Source of the DNA: Sphingomonas sp. AP4-R1
Lineage (GTDB): Bacteria > Pseudomonadota > Alphaproteobacteria > Sphingomonadales > Sphingomonadaceae
Direction of reading: 5' to 3'
NCBI RefSeq assembly: GCF_013113735.1
Contig: NZ_CP053346.1
Location: forward strand, 3,610,001 to 3,674,000
Length of the DNA stretch: 64,000 bases
Numbering within the stretch: the stretch's first letter is position 1; each line of letters starts with the position of its first letter. The notes under the pieces are model-generated. The model was not told the DNA's origin. It saw only the letters and a list, made by a program, of their open reading frames with translations, and did not search any database. This document shows, in pieces, positions 1 through 9,182 of this stretch. The translations under genes and the position numbers were made by a program.

Positions 1-159
1 GAACCGGCGGAACGATCCGGGGATCGCCTGCCCGTTCATCGATGCGACGAAGCCGATCTTCGACGTCGCCTTGTCGAGTGTCCAGTTGGGCGCCGGGGCG
101 GCGACGGCCGGCGCGGAGAGCAGAGCCGTCGCGAACAGGACGGGCACGAGGGAGCGCAT
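1..159 (-). CDS. YceI family periplasmic protein (N-terminal part, cut by window edge)
   Basis: Only the first 53 codons are present; the rest lies left of the window. The visible product starts MRSLVPVLFATALLSAPAVA, a clear Sec signal peptide ending near Ala-20/21. It continues with WTLDKATSKIGFVASMNG, the opening strand of the YceI lipocalin-like fold, which binds polyisoprenoid lipids in the periplasm. An AGGAG ribosome site lies 10 bases before the ATG. The gene follows the cytochrome b561 gene by 18 bases on the same strand, so the order yceI, cybB, yceI looks like one operon. YceI proteins are commonly found beside b561 cytochromes; the exact ligand cannot be read from this fragment. 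Confidence 0.8.
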   Translation of the reverse strand, partial: MRSLVPVLFATALLSAPAVAAPAPNWTLDKATSKIGFVASMNGQAIPGSFRRF

Positions 160-177
160 GAGGGGGAACTCCTGATG

Positions 178-783
178 TCAGCGCGGATCGGCGGAGAGGA
201 ACGGGATCATCCGCCCGAGCACGCCATCGCGGGTGAGAAACTGGTGCTTGAGCGCGGCCAGCACATGCAGCGCGATCAGGGCCGCGCCGCCGAAAGCCAG
301 AGCGAGGTGGATATTGGTCGCCGCCCTGTCGACGCCGGCCTTCGGCCCGGACGGCAGATCGTGCAGGACCGCGATGTGGGGCCAGGGGATGTGGTGCCAC
401 AGCAGGGTAGGGATGTTGAGCGGGCTGACCGAGACGAGCGCCCAGCCGGTGAGCGGCATCCCGATCATCATGAGATAGAAGATGCCGTGCGTGGCGTGCG
501 CGGCGAACCGCTCGACACCGGACATGCCGGCCGGCAAAGGCGGCGAACGATGGGTCAGGCGCCAGCCCAGCCGCGCGAGGCTGAGGACCAGCACGGTGAT
601 GCCGATCGACTTGTGCAACTGGAACGCATCGAACTGGGCGAGGCCGGACAATGAGCCCATGCGCCAGCCCACGACCAGGTTCGCCAGGATGAAGCCCGCG
701 ATCAGCCAGTGGAGGAGGATGGCGACCGCCGAATAACGGCTGCGGCCGGGAGTGGGCGCGACGGGCGCCGGGGCAACGGGCAT
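178..783 (-). CDS. Cytochrome b561 family protein
   Basis: The 201-residue product is a four-helix inner-membrane di-heme cytochrome that would move electrons from the quinone pool to a periplasmic or membrane acceptor. Hydrophobic helices lie near residues 20-40, 58-76, 98-120 and 157-178. Histidines suited to axial heme binding sit in helix 1 (LLHW, His25), at the start of helix 2 (LHKS, His57), in HATHG (His96/99) and in helix 4 (His159, His173). The length is normal for the bacterial b561 (CybB) group. It lies between two yceI genes, 56 bases after the upstream one, which fits the familiar yceI-cybB pairing. The natural electron acceptor is unknown. Confidence 0.88.
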   Translation of the reverse strand: MPVAPAPVAPTPGRSRYSAVAILLHWLIAGFILANLVVGWRMGSLSGLAQFDAFQLHKSIGITVLVLSLARLGWRLTHRSPPLPAGMSGVERFAAHATHGIFYLMMIGMPLTGWALVSVSPLNIPTLLWHHIPWPHIAVLHDLPSGPKAGVDRAATNIHLALAFGGAALIALHVLAALKHQFLTRDGVLGRMIPFLSADPR

Positions 784-839
784 GGGGCCGGGGCTCCGTG
801 AGGGCGCCGCACCCCGTTTGCGGGATGCGGCGGTTTCGC

Positions 840-1442
840 TCAGTTGGACTTTTCGAACGCCGCGCTGATCTTCAGGCGGACCTCGTCGCTGACGGCGGGC
901 ACATATTTGCTCACGCCGAACTCGGAGCGCTTCAGCGTGCCGGTGGCGGTGAAGCCGACGGTATAGGCCTTGCTCATCATGTTCACGCCGGCGCCGCCGA
1001 AGGTGGCGTCGAGCGTAAGCGGCTTCGTCACGCCGTGCAGGGTGATGGTGCCCGAGATGCGCGCGGTGCGCGGGCCGGTCTGCACCACCGTCTGCGAGAC
1101 GAAGCGGATCGCCGGATATTGCGCGGCGTCGAACCAGTCGGCGCTCTTCAGTTCCCCGTCCAGCGTGGCGTTCGTGGTCGAGATGCCGGCGACGGGCAGC
1201 GACACGTCCAGCTTCGTGTTGGCGATCGCCTTCGGATCCAGCACGAGCGTGCCGGTCGCGCCGGGGATCACGCCGAAGAAATCATTGAAACCGAAGTGGT
1301 TGACGGTGAATTCGGCGAGCGTGTGGTGCGTCTCCACCTTGTAGGTGCCGGCCTCGACAGCCTGCGGCGCGACCGGGGCGGCGACGGCAAGCGCGGGGAG
1401 GGAGGCGGCCAGCATCAGGGCCGCGAGCGGAATCGACTTCAT
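840..1442 (-). CDS. YceI family protein
   Basis: This is a 200-residue secreted YceI protein. The start at 1442 was chosen because it gives a proper signal peptide (MKSIPLAALMLAASLPALA, cleavage near residue 22) and has AGGAG 9 bases upstream; a longer reading to 1499 adds only an Arg/Pro-rich non-signal stretch. Mature-domain hallmarks are DWFDAAQYP, GTITLHGVTKPLTL and LKRSEFGV, all standard in the YceI lipid-binding barrel. It is probably the first gene of the operon with cytochrome b561 and the second YceI. It is paralogous to, but not a duplicate of, the protein at the left edge, whose start is quite different. Confidence 0.9.
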   Translation of the reverse strand: MKSIPLAALMLAASLPALAVAAPVAPQAVEAGTYKVETHHTLAEFTVNHFGFNDFFGVIPGATGTLVLDPKAIANTKLDVSLPVAGISTTNATLDGELKSADWFDAAQYPAIRFVSQTVVQTGPRTARISGTITLHGVTKPLTLDATFGGAGVNMMSKAYTVGFTATGTLKRSEFGVSKYVPAVSDEVRLKISAAFEKSN

Positions 1443-1596
1443 GGGAAAGCTCCTGGTTCGGGGAGGCGGCCATCGTGGATGGCGGCGCCGTGCGGACATG
1501 GCCGTCCGGCCCGTCGCACCCCGATGTAGCCTTGCGCCCGTCAGGCGATAATCCCATCCTTCGGCGAATGTCTTTCAACCAGAGGTAGGGAATATC

Positions 1597-2505
1597 CTAC
1601 CAGCATCCTGAGATGGTCGGCATCTGCTCGGCCAGAAAATCGATCCACGCGCGCGTCTTGGCGGCGGGGCGGCGCGTGGGATGGGTGACGGCGTGGACAG
1701 CGCCAAGGCCGATCGGCGGCAGATCCAGCTCCAGTTCCACCAGTTCGCCGGCGGCGATGGCGGCCGCCGTCATGAAGCGGGGCGCGTAGGCGATGCCCAG
1801 CCCGGCACGCGCCGCCTGGACGAGCGCTTCGCCATTATTGGCGTTGAGCGTGCCGCGGATCGGCACCCGGGTGCCACCATCGACGCCGAAACCCCATATG
1901 CTGTCTCCCACGAGCGGCGCCAGCGTGTAGCCCAGGCAATTATGATGGCCGAGATCGTGGATCGAGACGGGCTTTCCCCGCCGCTCGAGATAATCGGGCG
2001 CGGCGCACAACGTCATCCGCACCTGCGCGAGCTTGCGCGCGATCAGCGTGGAATCGGGCAGCCGCCCGATCCGGATCGCGACGTCCCAGCGCTCCTCCAG
2101 CAGATCGACAAAGCGATCGTTCAGGCCCAGCTCGATCGAGACGCCGGGTTGCCGCCGCGCGAATTCGGCGATCAGCGGCGCCAGATGCATCACGCCGAAC
2201 GTGACGGGCGCGTTCACCCGCAACAGCCCCTCGATCACCACGGATCGCGCCGACACCTCATTTTCCGCTTCGCGCAGATCGGCGAGGATGCGGCCGGCCT
2301 TCTCGAGATATTCGGTGCCCGCCTCGGTGAGGGACAGGCGGCGGGTGGTGCGATGGACGAGCGTGGCGCCCAGCCGCTCCTCCAGGTGCCCCAGATGCTT
2401 GGCGGCCATCGCCGGAGACATGCCCATGCTGCGCGCGGCGGCGGACAGGCTGCCGAGCCGCATCGAAAGGACGAACACCTCTATCCCGGTCAGACGATCC
2501 GACAT
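1597..2505 (-). CDS. LysR family transcriptional regulator
   Basis: The 302-residue product has an N-terminal winged helix-turn-helix (about residues 3-62, SLSAAARSMGMSPAMAAKHL followed by RTTRRLSLTEAG) and a C-terminal periplasmic-binding-like effector domain. ATG at 2505 is preferred to the GTG one codon earlier because TAGGAAG lies directly before it. The gene points away from the extradiol dioxygenase gene, with 93 bases between the two starts. This is the usual layout for a LysR protein controlling the opposite gene and itself. The effector is not known. Confidence 0.9.
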   Translation of the reverse strand: MSDRLTGIEVFVLSMRLGSLSAAARSMGMSPAMAAKHLGHLEERLGATLVHRTTRRLSLTEAGTEYLEKAGRILADLREAENEVSARSVVIEGLLRVNAPVTFGVMHLAPLIAEFARRQPGVSIELGLNDRFVDLLEERWDVAIRIGRLPDSTLIARKLAQVRMTLCAAPDYLERRGKPVSIHDLGHHNCLGYTLAPLVGDSIWGFGVDGGTRVPIRGTLNANNGEALVQAARAGLGIAYAPRFMTAAAIAAGELVELELDLPPIGLGAVHAVTHPTRRPAAKTRAWIDFLAEQMPTISGCW

Positions 2506-2598
2506 CACTTCCTACCGTTGGTTGAAAAGCTTTGCACAAAATTGATGATTATCATTAAATCTGGCAGTGCGCATATGTCGTCGCGAAAGGATCATCCG

Positions 2599-3387
2599 AT
2601 GCGCCAGCCAACCCTGTATATCCCCCATGGCGGCGGGCCATGCTTCTTCATGGAGGACCCGCAGGGCGTGTGGACCGGCATGGAGGCTTTCCTGCGCGGC
2701 ATCGGCCCGACGCTGCCGGCGAGGCCGGAGGCCATTCTGATCGTGTCCGGCCATTGGGAGACGCGCGGGCGCTTCTCCTTCACTTCCGGCCCGCGGCCGG
2801 GGCTGATCTACGATTATGGGGGCTTCCCGGCGCACACCTATGCGTTGCGCTACGACGTGCCCGGATCGCCCGCGCTGGCACAGGACGCGGCCGCCCTGCT
2901 GAACGCGGCGGGGCTGACGGCGGATCTGGATGCCGATCGAGGGCTGGATCACGGCGTGTTCGTGCCGCTGAAGGTGGCATTTCCGGAGGCGGATATTCCG
3001 GTGGTGGAGATGTCGCTGGATCGCAGCCTCGATCCGAAGCTCCATCTCGCAGCCGGACGCGCGCTGGCATCGCTGCGCGATCGCGGCGTGCTGATCGTGG
3101 GCGCAGGCATGAGCTTCCACAACATGCGTGGCTATGGCGATCCGCGCTTCACGCGGCCGTCCGACGATTTCGACGCCTGGCTGGCCGAGACGGTGACCGA
3201 CGCACCCGCCGCCCGCGAGGCGCGGCTGATCGAATGGGAGGCCGGGCCCGCCGCGCGCCTGTCCCACCCGCGCGAGGAGCATCTGCTGCCGCTGCTGGTC
3301 GCGGCGGGGGCGGCGGACGGCGCCGGCGAACGCATCTATGGCGAGCATGTGCTCGGCACCGCGATCTCCGGCTTCCGCTTCGACTGA
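2599..3387 (+). CDS. DODA-type extradiol aromatic ring-opening dioxygenase
   Basis: This 262-residue protein belongs to the class III extradiol dioxygenases (LigB-like; 4,5-DOPA dioxygenase/YgiD group), single-chain non-heme iron enzymes that open catechol-type rings. Visible metal and active-site histidines lie in YIPHGGGP (His10), SGHWE, DHGVFVPL and GMSFHNM. The start at 2599 has AAAGGA 9 bases upstream; a reading from 2575 would add eight residues without better support. The open frame continues far upstream, but that part is antisense to the LysR gene and is not coding. The substrate is uncertain: the family covers plant-type DOPA and other catechols, and no other ring-degradation gene is nearby. 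Confidence 0.88.
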   Translation: MRQPTLYIPHGGGPCFFMEDPQGVWTGMEAFLRGIGPTLPARPEAILIVSGHWETRGRFSFTSGPRPGLIYDYGGFPAHTYALRYDVPGSPALAQDAAALLNAAGLTADLDADRGLDHGVFVPLKVAFPEADIPVVEMSLDRSLDPKLHLAAGRALASLRDRGVLIVGAGMSFHNMRGYGDPRFTRPSDDFDAWLAETVTDAPAAREARLIEWEAGPAARLSHPREEHLLPLLVAAGAADGAGERIYGEHVLGTAISGFRFD

Positions 3388-3405
3388 GGGCGGCCCGGCG
3401 CTGCG

Positions 3406-5022
3406 TCAGCCGGGGATGATCCCCGGAAACCAATATTGCTGCGCCACGACGAGCAGCCCGAGGAGCGAGGTCAGGATGATGCTGTGCGGGAAGGTGCGGG
3501 CGAGGATCCGCCCTTCCTGCCCGCGCAGATCGGTGACGACGGTGCCGGTGGAGATGTTCTGCGGCGAAATCATCTTGCCCATCACGCCGCCGGACGAGTT
3601 GGTCGCCGCCATCAGGATCGGGTTCAGGCCCAGCTTGTGGGCGGCGACGACCTGGAGATTGCCGAACAGGGCGTTGCCGGACGTGTCGCTGCCCGACAGC
3701 GACACGGCCAGCCAGCCGAGGAAGGCGGAGAGGAACGGAAACAGAGCCCCGCTCGATGCGACGGCGACACCGAGCGTATAGGCCATGCCCGAATAGTTCA
3801 TGAGATAGGCGAGGGCGATGATCAGTGTCGTCGTCAGAGCCGGTAGCCTGACCTGCCGGGCCGAACGGCCGACCGCGCCCAGAAACTCCGCCGGGCTCTG
3901 TCGGGAGATGATCGCCGTGAGGATCGCCGCCGCCAGGATCGCGGTGCCGGTCGCCAGCGGCTGGAAATCCCAGACCGCCGCATAGGGCTTGTCGTAAACG
4001 GTGATGAAGATCGCATTGTCGAGGCCCGGCCACTTCACCTTCATGCTGCCCAGCAGATTGAACTTTAGGTGGATCCACACCATCACGACCAGCGACAGGA
4101 CGAGCCACGGCAGCCAGCCCTGAAGCGGTGCCCGACGATCCTGCGCGGAAAGCCGTGCGGACTCCTGCAATGCGGCCGGAATGACCAGCTTGAAGTGCGG
4201 ATCGGGGGCGGGGCGCCAGACCTTGCTGAACGCCAGCGTGATGAGCAGCGACGCCAGCGAGGACAGCACATCCGTCAGCGCATAACCGAGATAGTTGGCG
4301 CTGAGGAACTGGACGAGGCCGAACGACAGCCCGGCGACGAGCAGGATCGGCCAGACGCCGCGCACCGCGCGCAGCCCGCCATAGACGCCGATCACGTAGA
4401 AGGGCAGCAGGACGGCGAGAAACGGCACCTGCCGCCCCATCATCGCGCCCAGCACATGATCGGGCAGTTGCGTCACAGCGGACAGCGTCGTGACCGGCGC
4501 GCCGAGGGCGCCGAAGGCCACTGGCGCGGTGTTGAACATCAGCGTGTAGACCAGCGCGTCCAGCGCGGGAAATCCGAGGCCGATCAGCAGGGCGCTGGTG
4601 ATCGCGATGGGCGTCCCGAAACCCGCGACCCCTTCCAGCAGGCAGCCGAAGGAAAAGCCCACGACGACCAGCACGACGCGCCGGTCATCCGGCAGGTGGC
4701 GGATCAGCCAATGCCGCAGCGCCTCGAACTGGCCGGATGCGACGGACAGATTGTACAGGATCAGGGCGTTGAAGACGATCCACATCACCGGCCACAGCGC
4801 GAATGCGGCACCGGCGGCGGCGCTGTCCAGCGCCAGCCCGACCGGCAATCGCCAGATCGAGATGGCGAGGATCAGGCCCACCAGCAGGCCCACGCCCGAC
4901 GCCTGCCATGCCGGCCGCCGCGCGACGCCGAGCAAGAGCAGAACGGCAACGATCGGAAGCGCCGCGACGGCGGACGATAGGCCGATATTGCCGCCGATCG
5001 GCGTCACGAGCTGATGAAACAT
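3406..5022 (-). CDS. lldP: L-lactate permease
   Basis: This 538-residue, about 12-helix inner-membrane protein belongs to the LldP/LctP lactate permease family, which imports L-lactate (and glycolate) with protons. Family signatures include GCLLEGVAGFGTPIAI, FNTAPVAFGALGAPV and, near the C-terminus, NSSGGVMGKMISPQNIS. The length is normal. It is convergent with the dioxygenase gene, with 18 bases between stops. No lactate dehydrogenase gene is adjacent. A TTGACA-like element upstream (5080-5085) may be part of its promoter. The family call is firm; lactate specificity is inferred from the family. Confidence 0.9.
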   Translation of the reverse strand: MFHQLVTPIGGNIGLSSAVAALPIVAVLLLLGVARRPAWQASGVGLLVGLILAISIWRLPVGLALDSAAAGAAFALWPVMWIVFNALILYNLSVASGQFEALRHWLIRHLPDDRRVVLVVVGFSFGCLLEGVAGFGTPIAITSALLIGLGFPALDALVYTLMFNTAPVAFGALGAPVTTLSAVTQLPDHVLGAMMGRQVPFLAVLLPFYVIGVYGGLRAVRGVWPILLVAGLSFGLVQFLSANYLGYALTDVLSSLASLLITLAFSKVWRPAPDPHFKLVIPAALQESARLSAQDRRAPLQGWLPWLVLSLVVMVWIHLKFNLLGSMKVKWPGLDNAIFITVYDKPYAAVWDFQPLATGTAILAAAILTAIISRQSPAEFLGAVGRSARQVRLPALTTTLIIALAYLMNYSGMAYTLGVAVASSGALFPFLSAFLGWLAVSLSGSDTSGNALFGNLQVVAAHKLGLNPILMAATNSSGGVMGKMISPQNISTGTVVTDLRGQEGRILARTFPHSIILTSLLGLLVVAQQYWFPGIIPG

Positions 5023-5430
5023 GAAGGCGCGATCCCCGATATGGATACCGCCTTATAATGGTTTTAAAGGGTGGACTGTTGTCAACGTGCGCAGGGAATT
5101 CGCCGGAAATCCGCGAAGTCTGCGATCTGAGCGAACGATTGCGGATTCTTGCACGCGGTTTTGCGGGCAACCGTGACATTCCCGTCAACAATAAGCGGCG
5201 CGCACTCCACCGGAGTGCCGAATTTCCGAAATCCTTGAGAGTAATTCCACCGGATCCGCGAATATCGATCGCCCGATCTCACGCATGAAGGCGGTGTACA
5301 GGGATGGAATGTGCTTTCATGCCCCTTTGTGCAACATACCTTTGCCGAATGGGTGCTTAATCGAAGCTGCGCGAGTATCGATAATTCGCATTCCTTGTCG
5401 ATATAAACGGCCTGAATACGGAGCGGTGTG
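5023..5430. other. Divergent intergenic region between lldP and the bicupin gene
   Basis: No gene is supported in these 408 bases. On the minus strand TTGACA (5085-5080) is followed 19 bases later by CATTAT (5060-5055), a weak candidate lldP promoter. The TTGACA sits in the small palindrome GTTGTCAAC. Near the right end TATCGA (5376-5381) and TCGATA (5398-5403) form an inverted repeat with a 16-base spacer, 28 bases before the bicupin ATG, which could be an operator. Base composition is less GC-rich than in the flanking genes. Confidence 0.4.
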
Positions 5431-6390
5431 ATGACCATTTTGGAGATCGAGGCGCCGGAAATCCTGGACGATGCCGTCCCGGCCAGTTCGGACGACGGCG
5501 ATCGGGCGCTGTTCTATGAATATAGCACGGCGGCCGATCCGATCCGGCCGAGCCTGACGCCGCGCATTCCCTATCATTTCTTTCCGCCGTCTCTTTATGC
5601 CGATGGACCGAGCCGGATCCTGCCGCTGGACATCAGCGCGGAACTGAAGACGGAGGGGCCCGCCACCGGCCCCGGCCTGTGCGCGAACTTCATCCGCATC
5701 GTGCAGGGAGATACCGTCCAGGCGGCGCCGCTCGCCACCTCGATGGTCTTCTATGTGCTGAAGGGCGCGGGCCGCGCGTTTCAGGGGGCGACCGAGCTGG
5801 CGTTCGGCGAAGGCGACTTCTTCACGCTGCCCGGTACGCAAGGCTTCGCGCTGACGGCGTCCGAGGATGCGGCGCTCTATTATGTGAACGATGCGCCGCT
5901 GCTGCGCTATCTGGGCGTCGCACCCTCGGCGGCGCGGTTCGAGCCGACGATCTACAAGGCGGCGCGCGCCAATGAAGAGCTCGCGAAGGCGGCGGCGGAT
6001 CCGGGTGCGGCGCTTCGCAGCCGGATCAGCGTGCTGCTCGGCAACACCGCCTTCCCGCTCACGCGCACCGTGACCCATGTGCTGTGGGCGATGTATGGCA
6101 TGATCGGGCCGGACACGATGCAGAAGCCGCATCGCCATCAGTCGATCGCGCTCGACCTGATCGTCGATTGCGCCCCCGGCTGCTACACGCTCGTCGGCCG
6201 CGACCTCGACGAGAATGGCGACATCCGCAATCCGGTGAAGGTGGATTGGGAGCCCGGCTGCGCGTTCATCACGCCGCCCGGTTACTGGCATGCCCATTTC
6301 AACAGCTCGGATCGACCGGCGCGCCTGATCCCGATCCAGGATGCGGGCCTGCAGACCTATCTGCGCTCGCTCGACATCCGCTTCGCCTGA
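5431..6390 (+). CDS. Bicupin protein, gentisate-dioxygenase-like
   Basis: The 319-residue protein has two cupin domains. The first spans about residues 85-165 (MVFYVLKGAGRAF, then FGEGDFFTLPG) and the second about 225-315 (PHRHQS, then FITPPGYWHAHFNSS). Only the second carries the metal-type histidine set (HRH plus a later HAH), so the first is probably structural. This layout is that of gentisate 1,2-dioxygenase-like cupins, but the substrate cannot be read from sequence. The start is the ATG directly after a GTG; no strong ribosome site is visible. It is transcribed away from lldP and convergent with a LysR gene. Confidence 0.7.
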   Translation: MTILEIEAPEILDDAVPASSDDGDRALFYEYSTAADPIRPSLTPRIPYHFFPPSLYADGPSRILPLDISAELKTEGPATGPGLCANFIRIVQGDTVQAAPLATSMVFYVLKGAGRAFQGATELAFGEGDFFTLPGTQGFALTASEDAALYYVNDAPLLRYLGVAPSAARFEPTIYKAARANEELAKAAADPGAALRSRISVLLGNTAFPLTRTVTHVLWAMYGMIGPDTMQKPHRHQSIALDLIVDCAPGCYTLVGRDLDENGDIRNPVKVDWEPGCAFITPPGYWHAHFNSSDRPARLIPIQDAGLQTYLRSLDIRFA

Positions 6391-6489
6391 TCCCGTGCGC
6401 CCCCGCCTGGTCGTCGAGATCGGGCGGGGTGCGCGGCAGACGCGGGGCGACAGGGCTTTCCGGGCACGACGAGGCTTTCCGGATCGCCG

Positions 6490-7413
6490 TCAGCGCCAGC
6501 CATTTTCCTCTGCGAGATGCCGGGCGACGAAATCGAGAAACGCCCGCACTTTCGGAGAGACGACCTTCTTGGGCGGATAGACGCCCCAGATGGACGACGG
6601 CTCTCCCGCGGACAGATCCCAGAGCCATTCGGGAAGCAGCGCGACCAATTCGCCCCGACCGATCGCCTCCGCCACCGCCCAGCGCGGCAGCAGCGCGATG
6701 CCCATGCCGTCGATCGCCGCGCGCAGCAGGGCATCGCTCTCGTTGATGCGAAGCCGCCCGCTGACGGGCACCGCGCGCGGCTCGCCCTGAGGCGCATCCG
6801 CGCGGCGACAATACCAGCCCGTGCCGGGCTGGGATGCGGAGATCAGGCATTCCGCACGCACCAAATCGTCGGGCTCGCGGATCGCGCCCAGGCGATCGAG
6901 ATAGGCCGGGCTCGCCACCGGCACGCGCTCATGCGGGGCCAGCCGCCTGCCGACGAGCGAGGAGTCGCCGAGAACGCCGATGCGGATCGCCACGTCGAGA
7001 CCGGCTTCGATCAGATCCACGACACGATCCTCCAGCACCAGATCCATGCGAATGTCGGGATAGAGCGCGAGGAAGGCGGGCAGATGCGGGATGATGTGGT
7101 GCCGCCCGAAACCGGCCGGCATGGTCACGCGCAGAAGCCCCTGCGGGCGCGAATTCAGATCCTTGGTGAACTGCCGCGCATCGTCGAGATCGGCCAGGAT
7201 GCTGACGGCGCGCCCGTAAAGCGCGGTCCCCGCCTCGGTGAGATGCAGCCGGCGTGTCGACCGATTGAGCAGGGCGGCGCCGACGTCGGCCTCCAGCGCG
7301 CTGACATAGCGGGATATGGTCGAGACCTTGGCCTCCTGCTCCTCGGCGGCGCGGGAAAAACTGCCGAGTTCGACCGCGCGAACGAACGCTTTCAGGGCCG
7401 TGAAATAATCCAT
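6490..7413 (-). CDS. LysR family transcriptional regulator
   Basis: This 307-residue LysR protein has an N-terminal winged helix-turn-helix (MDYFTALKAFVRAVELGSFS, then STISRYVSALEADVG and RSTRRLHLTEAG, residues 1-63) and a substrate-binding domain. The subgroup resembles the CrgA/AaeR-like proteins that usually control a divergent gene. Here the divergent neighbour is a YitT-type membrane protein 178 bases away, with a GC-rich inverted repeat between them. The neighbour on its other side is the convergent bicupin gene. The effector is not known. Confidence 0.88.
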   Translation of the reverse strand: MDYFTALKAFVRAVELGSFSRAAEEQEAKVSTISRYVSALEADVGAALLNRSTRRLHLTEAGTALYGRAVSILADLDDARQFTKDLNSRPQGLLRVTMPAGFGRHHIIPHLPAFLALYPDIRMDLVLEDRVVDLIEAGLDVAIRIGVLGDSSLVGRRLAPHERVPVASPAYLDRLGAIREPDDLVRAECLISASQPGTGWYCRRADAPQGEPRAVPVSGRLRINESDALLRAAIDGMGIALLPRWAVAEAIGRGELVALLPEWLWDLSAGEPSSIWGVYPPKKVVSPKVRAFLDFVARHLAEENGWR

Positions 7414-7498
7414 CGGCCGATTTTGTCGGCCTGACGGGACGGGGATGTCAATGCGTGCGGACGGCTACGCCCCCTTTCCGGAACGGCGGCGGGCGGAG

Positions 7499-7527
7499 AT
7501 GGCCGGCTGATCGGATCGGCCGGCCAT
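7499..7527. repeat. 9-bp inverted repeat in a divergent promoter region
   Basis: ATGGCCGGC (7499-7507) and GCCGGCCAT (7519-7527) are perfect inverted copies separated by 11 bases. There is no T-run, and both flanking genes read away from it, so a terminator is unlikely. Its place between a LysR gene and yitT suggests an operator, though a chance GC-rich palindrome cannot be excluded. Confidence 0.35.
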
Positions 7528-7591
7528 CGTCGTTCGAGCCGGCACTCCCGCAGCCCGCGACGGCGCCTCATTTCCAAGGACGTATCCGGAA

Positions 7592-8248
7592 ATGCCTATC
7601 CTCCCCTTCGCGAGGCCCGCCGGCGTGGACTGGCGCCTCGTGTTCGAAGACATTTATGGGCTGATCGTCGCGGCGATCATGCTGGCGACCGGGGCCTATC
7701 TTCTTTGCGTCGGCCATATCACGACGGGCGGAACCGTGGGGCTTTCGCTGCTGCTCGCGGGCCTGGCCGCCATCTCCTACGGCATGCTGTTCGCGGCGAT
7801 GAACGTGCCGCTGTTCGTGCTGGGATGGCGCTGGATGGGAACGATGTTCACCGCCAAATCCCTGGCGGTGACGGCGATGACGGCCGGGCTGATGACGGCG
7901 ATGCCGCAACTGCTGGTCGTCTCCAATCTGAATCCCATTCTCTCCGCGCTGGCCGGCGGCACGCTCGTCGGCATGGGGGCGCTGGCGGCCCCGCGCCACG
8001 GCGCGGGGGCAGGGGGGACGCTGGTCATCGTCCTCTGGCTGCAGAAGCATTATCGGGTGAACGCGGGGCTCGCGCAGCTTTGCTTCGATCTCCTGATCAT
8101 CCTGTTGGGCGCGATCCTGCTCGATCCCGTCTCCGCCGCCTGGTCGGCGGCGGGCGTCATCGCGACGGATGCGATGATCATCACCTGGCACCGCACGCCC
8201 GCGCAGCACGCAGGATCAAAGGCGGTGGGACTGGATGCCACGCGTTAG
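7592..8248 (+). CDS. YitT family integral membrane protein
   Basis: The 218-residue product has five to six hydrophobic helices starting near residue 22 (EDIYGLIVAAIMLATGAYLL). It carries the YitT/DUF161 pattern of small-residue turns (GGTVGLSLLL, ALAGGTLVGMGALAAPRHGAGAGGT). The molecular function of this family is not settled; a transport role is usually assumed. It lacks the C-terminal DUF2179 soluble domain found in many Firmicutes homologues, so it is the short form. The start ATG is preceded by AAGGA about 14 bases upstream. It diverges from a LysR gene. Confidence 0.78.
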   Translation: MPILPFARPAGVDWRLVFEDIYGLIVAAIMLATGAYLLCVGHITTGGTVGLSLLLAGLAAISYGMLFAAMNVPLFVLGWRWMGTMFTAKSLAVTAMTAGLMTAMPQLLVVSNLNPILSALAGGTLVGMGALAAPRHGAGAGGTLVIVLWLQKHYRVNAGLAQLCFDLLIILLGAILLDPVSAAWSAAGVIATDAMIITWHRTPAQHAGSKAVGLDATR

Positions 8249-8265
8249 CGGACCGGTCCGATGTC

Positions 8266-9168
8266 TCAGCGCTCCGAGCGCGGCGATCCGGCGGGTGTCA
8301 CAGGCATCAGTTTCGCCCTGTTGATGCCGATCGTTTCCGCCAGCCAATCGGTGAAGATCCGCACATGCGGCCTTTGCCGCACATCGAGATGGATCGAGAG
8401 CCAGAACGATCGGTTGATCACGATCTCGGGCAGGACCGCGACGAGGGACGGATCCGCGTTACCGATGAAGCAGGGGAGGACGCCGATGCCGGCCCCGGCG
8501 GCGATGAACCGATATTGCGCGTTGATGCTGTTGGACCGCAAGGCCGCATGAAGGCCCGATCCGATCTCGTCCAGATAATCCAGTTCGGGCGCATAGATCA
8601 GATCCGGTATGTAGCCGATGAGGCTTTCCCGCTGCAGCGCCGCGATGTCCGCGATCCGGGTGCCGTCTCCGACGAGCGCGCGGCTGGCGAAGAGTTGCAG
8701 CGCATAATCCGTCAGTTTGCGCGTCGCGAGAGGGCCTCGGCGCGGCTTGGCGAGAAGGATCGCGATGTCCGTCTCGCGTCGCGACGGATTCAGGAAGCCG
8801 CTGGTCGCAACCAGTTCGACCTCGATCGTGGGATGCGTGCGCGCGAAATCCGCCAGATGATGCGCCATGAACCACGTTCCGAACCCTTCGGACACGCTGA
8901 CGCGGACGAGACTGGGCTGATGTGTCTGGCCGAGGACCTCCGCCGAGGCGGCTTCCATGGCGGCGGCCTTGCGCGCGATCTGCCGTCCCGCAGCCGTGAG
9001 CCGGGGGCCGCTGCTGAGCCGCTCGACAAGCGTCTGGCCCATATCGCGTTCCAGCCTCTGGATACGCCGGCTGATCGTCGTGGGATCGGCTTTCAGCTCC
9101 GCCGCGGCCTTCGCGATGAGACCGTGCCGGGCGACCGCCAACAAAACCCGCAGGTCGTCCCATTGCAT
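8266..9168 (-). CDS. LysR family transcriptional regulator
   Basis: This is a 300-residue LysR protein with an N-terminal helix-turn-helix (MQWDDLRVLLAVARHG, DPTTISRRIQRLERDMG, residues 1-60). It diverges from the valine-degradation operon across 91 bases that contain a perfect palindrome, GCAGTCA-G-TGACTGC, and is therefore the natural candidate to control mmsA and the genes after it. In many alphaproteobacteria this pathway is controlled by other regulator families, so LysR control here is an inference from position. Confidence 0.88.
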   Translation of the reverse strand: MQWDDLRVLLAVARHGLIAKAAAELKADPTTISRRIQRLERDMGQTLVERLSSGPRLTAAGRQIARKAAAMEAASAEVLGQTHQPSLVRVSVSEGFGTWFMAHHLADFARTHPTIEVELVATSGFLNPSRRETDIAILLAKPRRGPLATRKLTDYALQLFASRALVGDGTRIADIAALQRESLIGYIPDLIYAPELDYLDEIGSGLHAALRSNSINAQYRFIAAGAGIGVLPCFIGNADPSLVAVLPEIVINRSFWLSIHLDVRQRPHVRIFTDWLAETIGINRAKLMPVTPAGSPRSER

Positions 9169-9182
9169 GAAGCTGCAATAAT

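Noticed and set aside
1681..2598. In-frame upstream extension of the dioxygenase gene
   Set aside because: It lies fully antisense to the LysR gene; the family start and ribosome site are at 2599.
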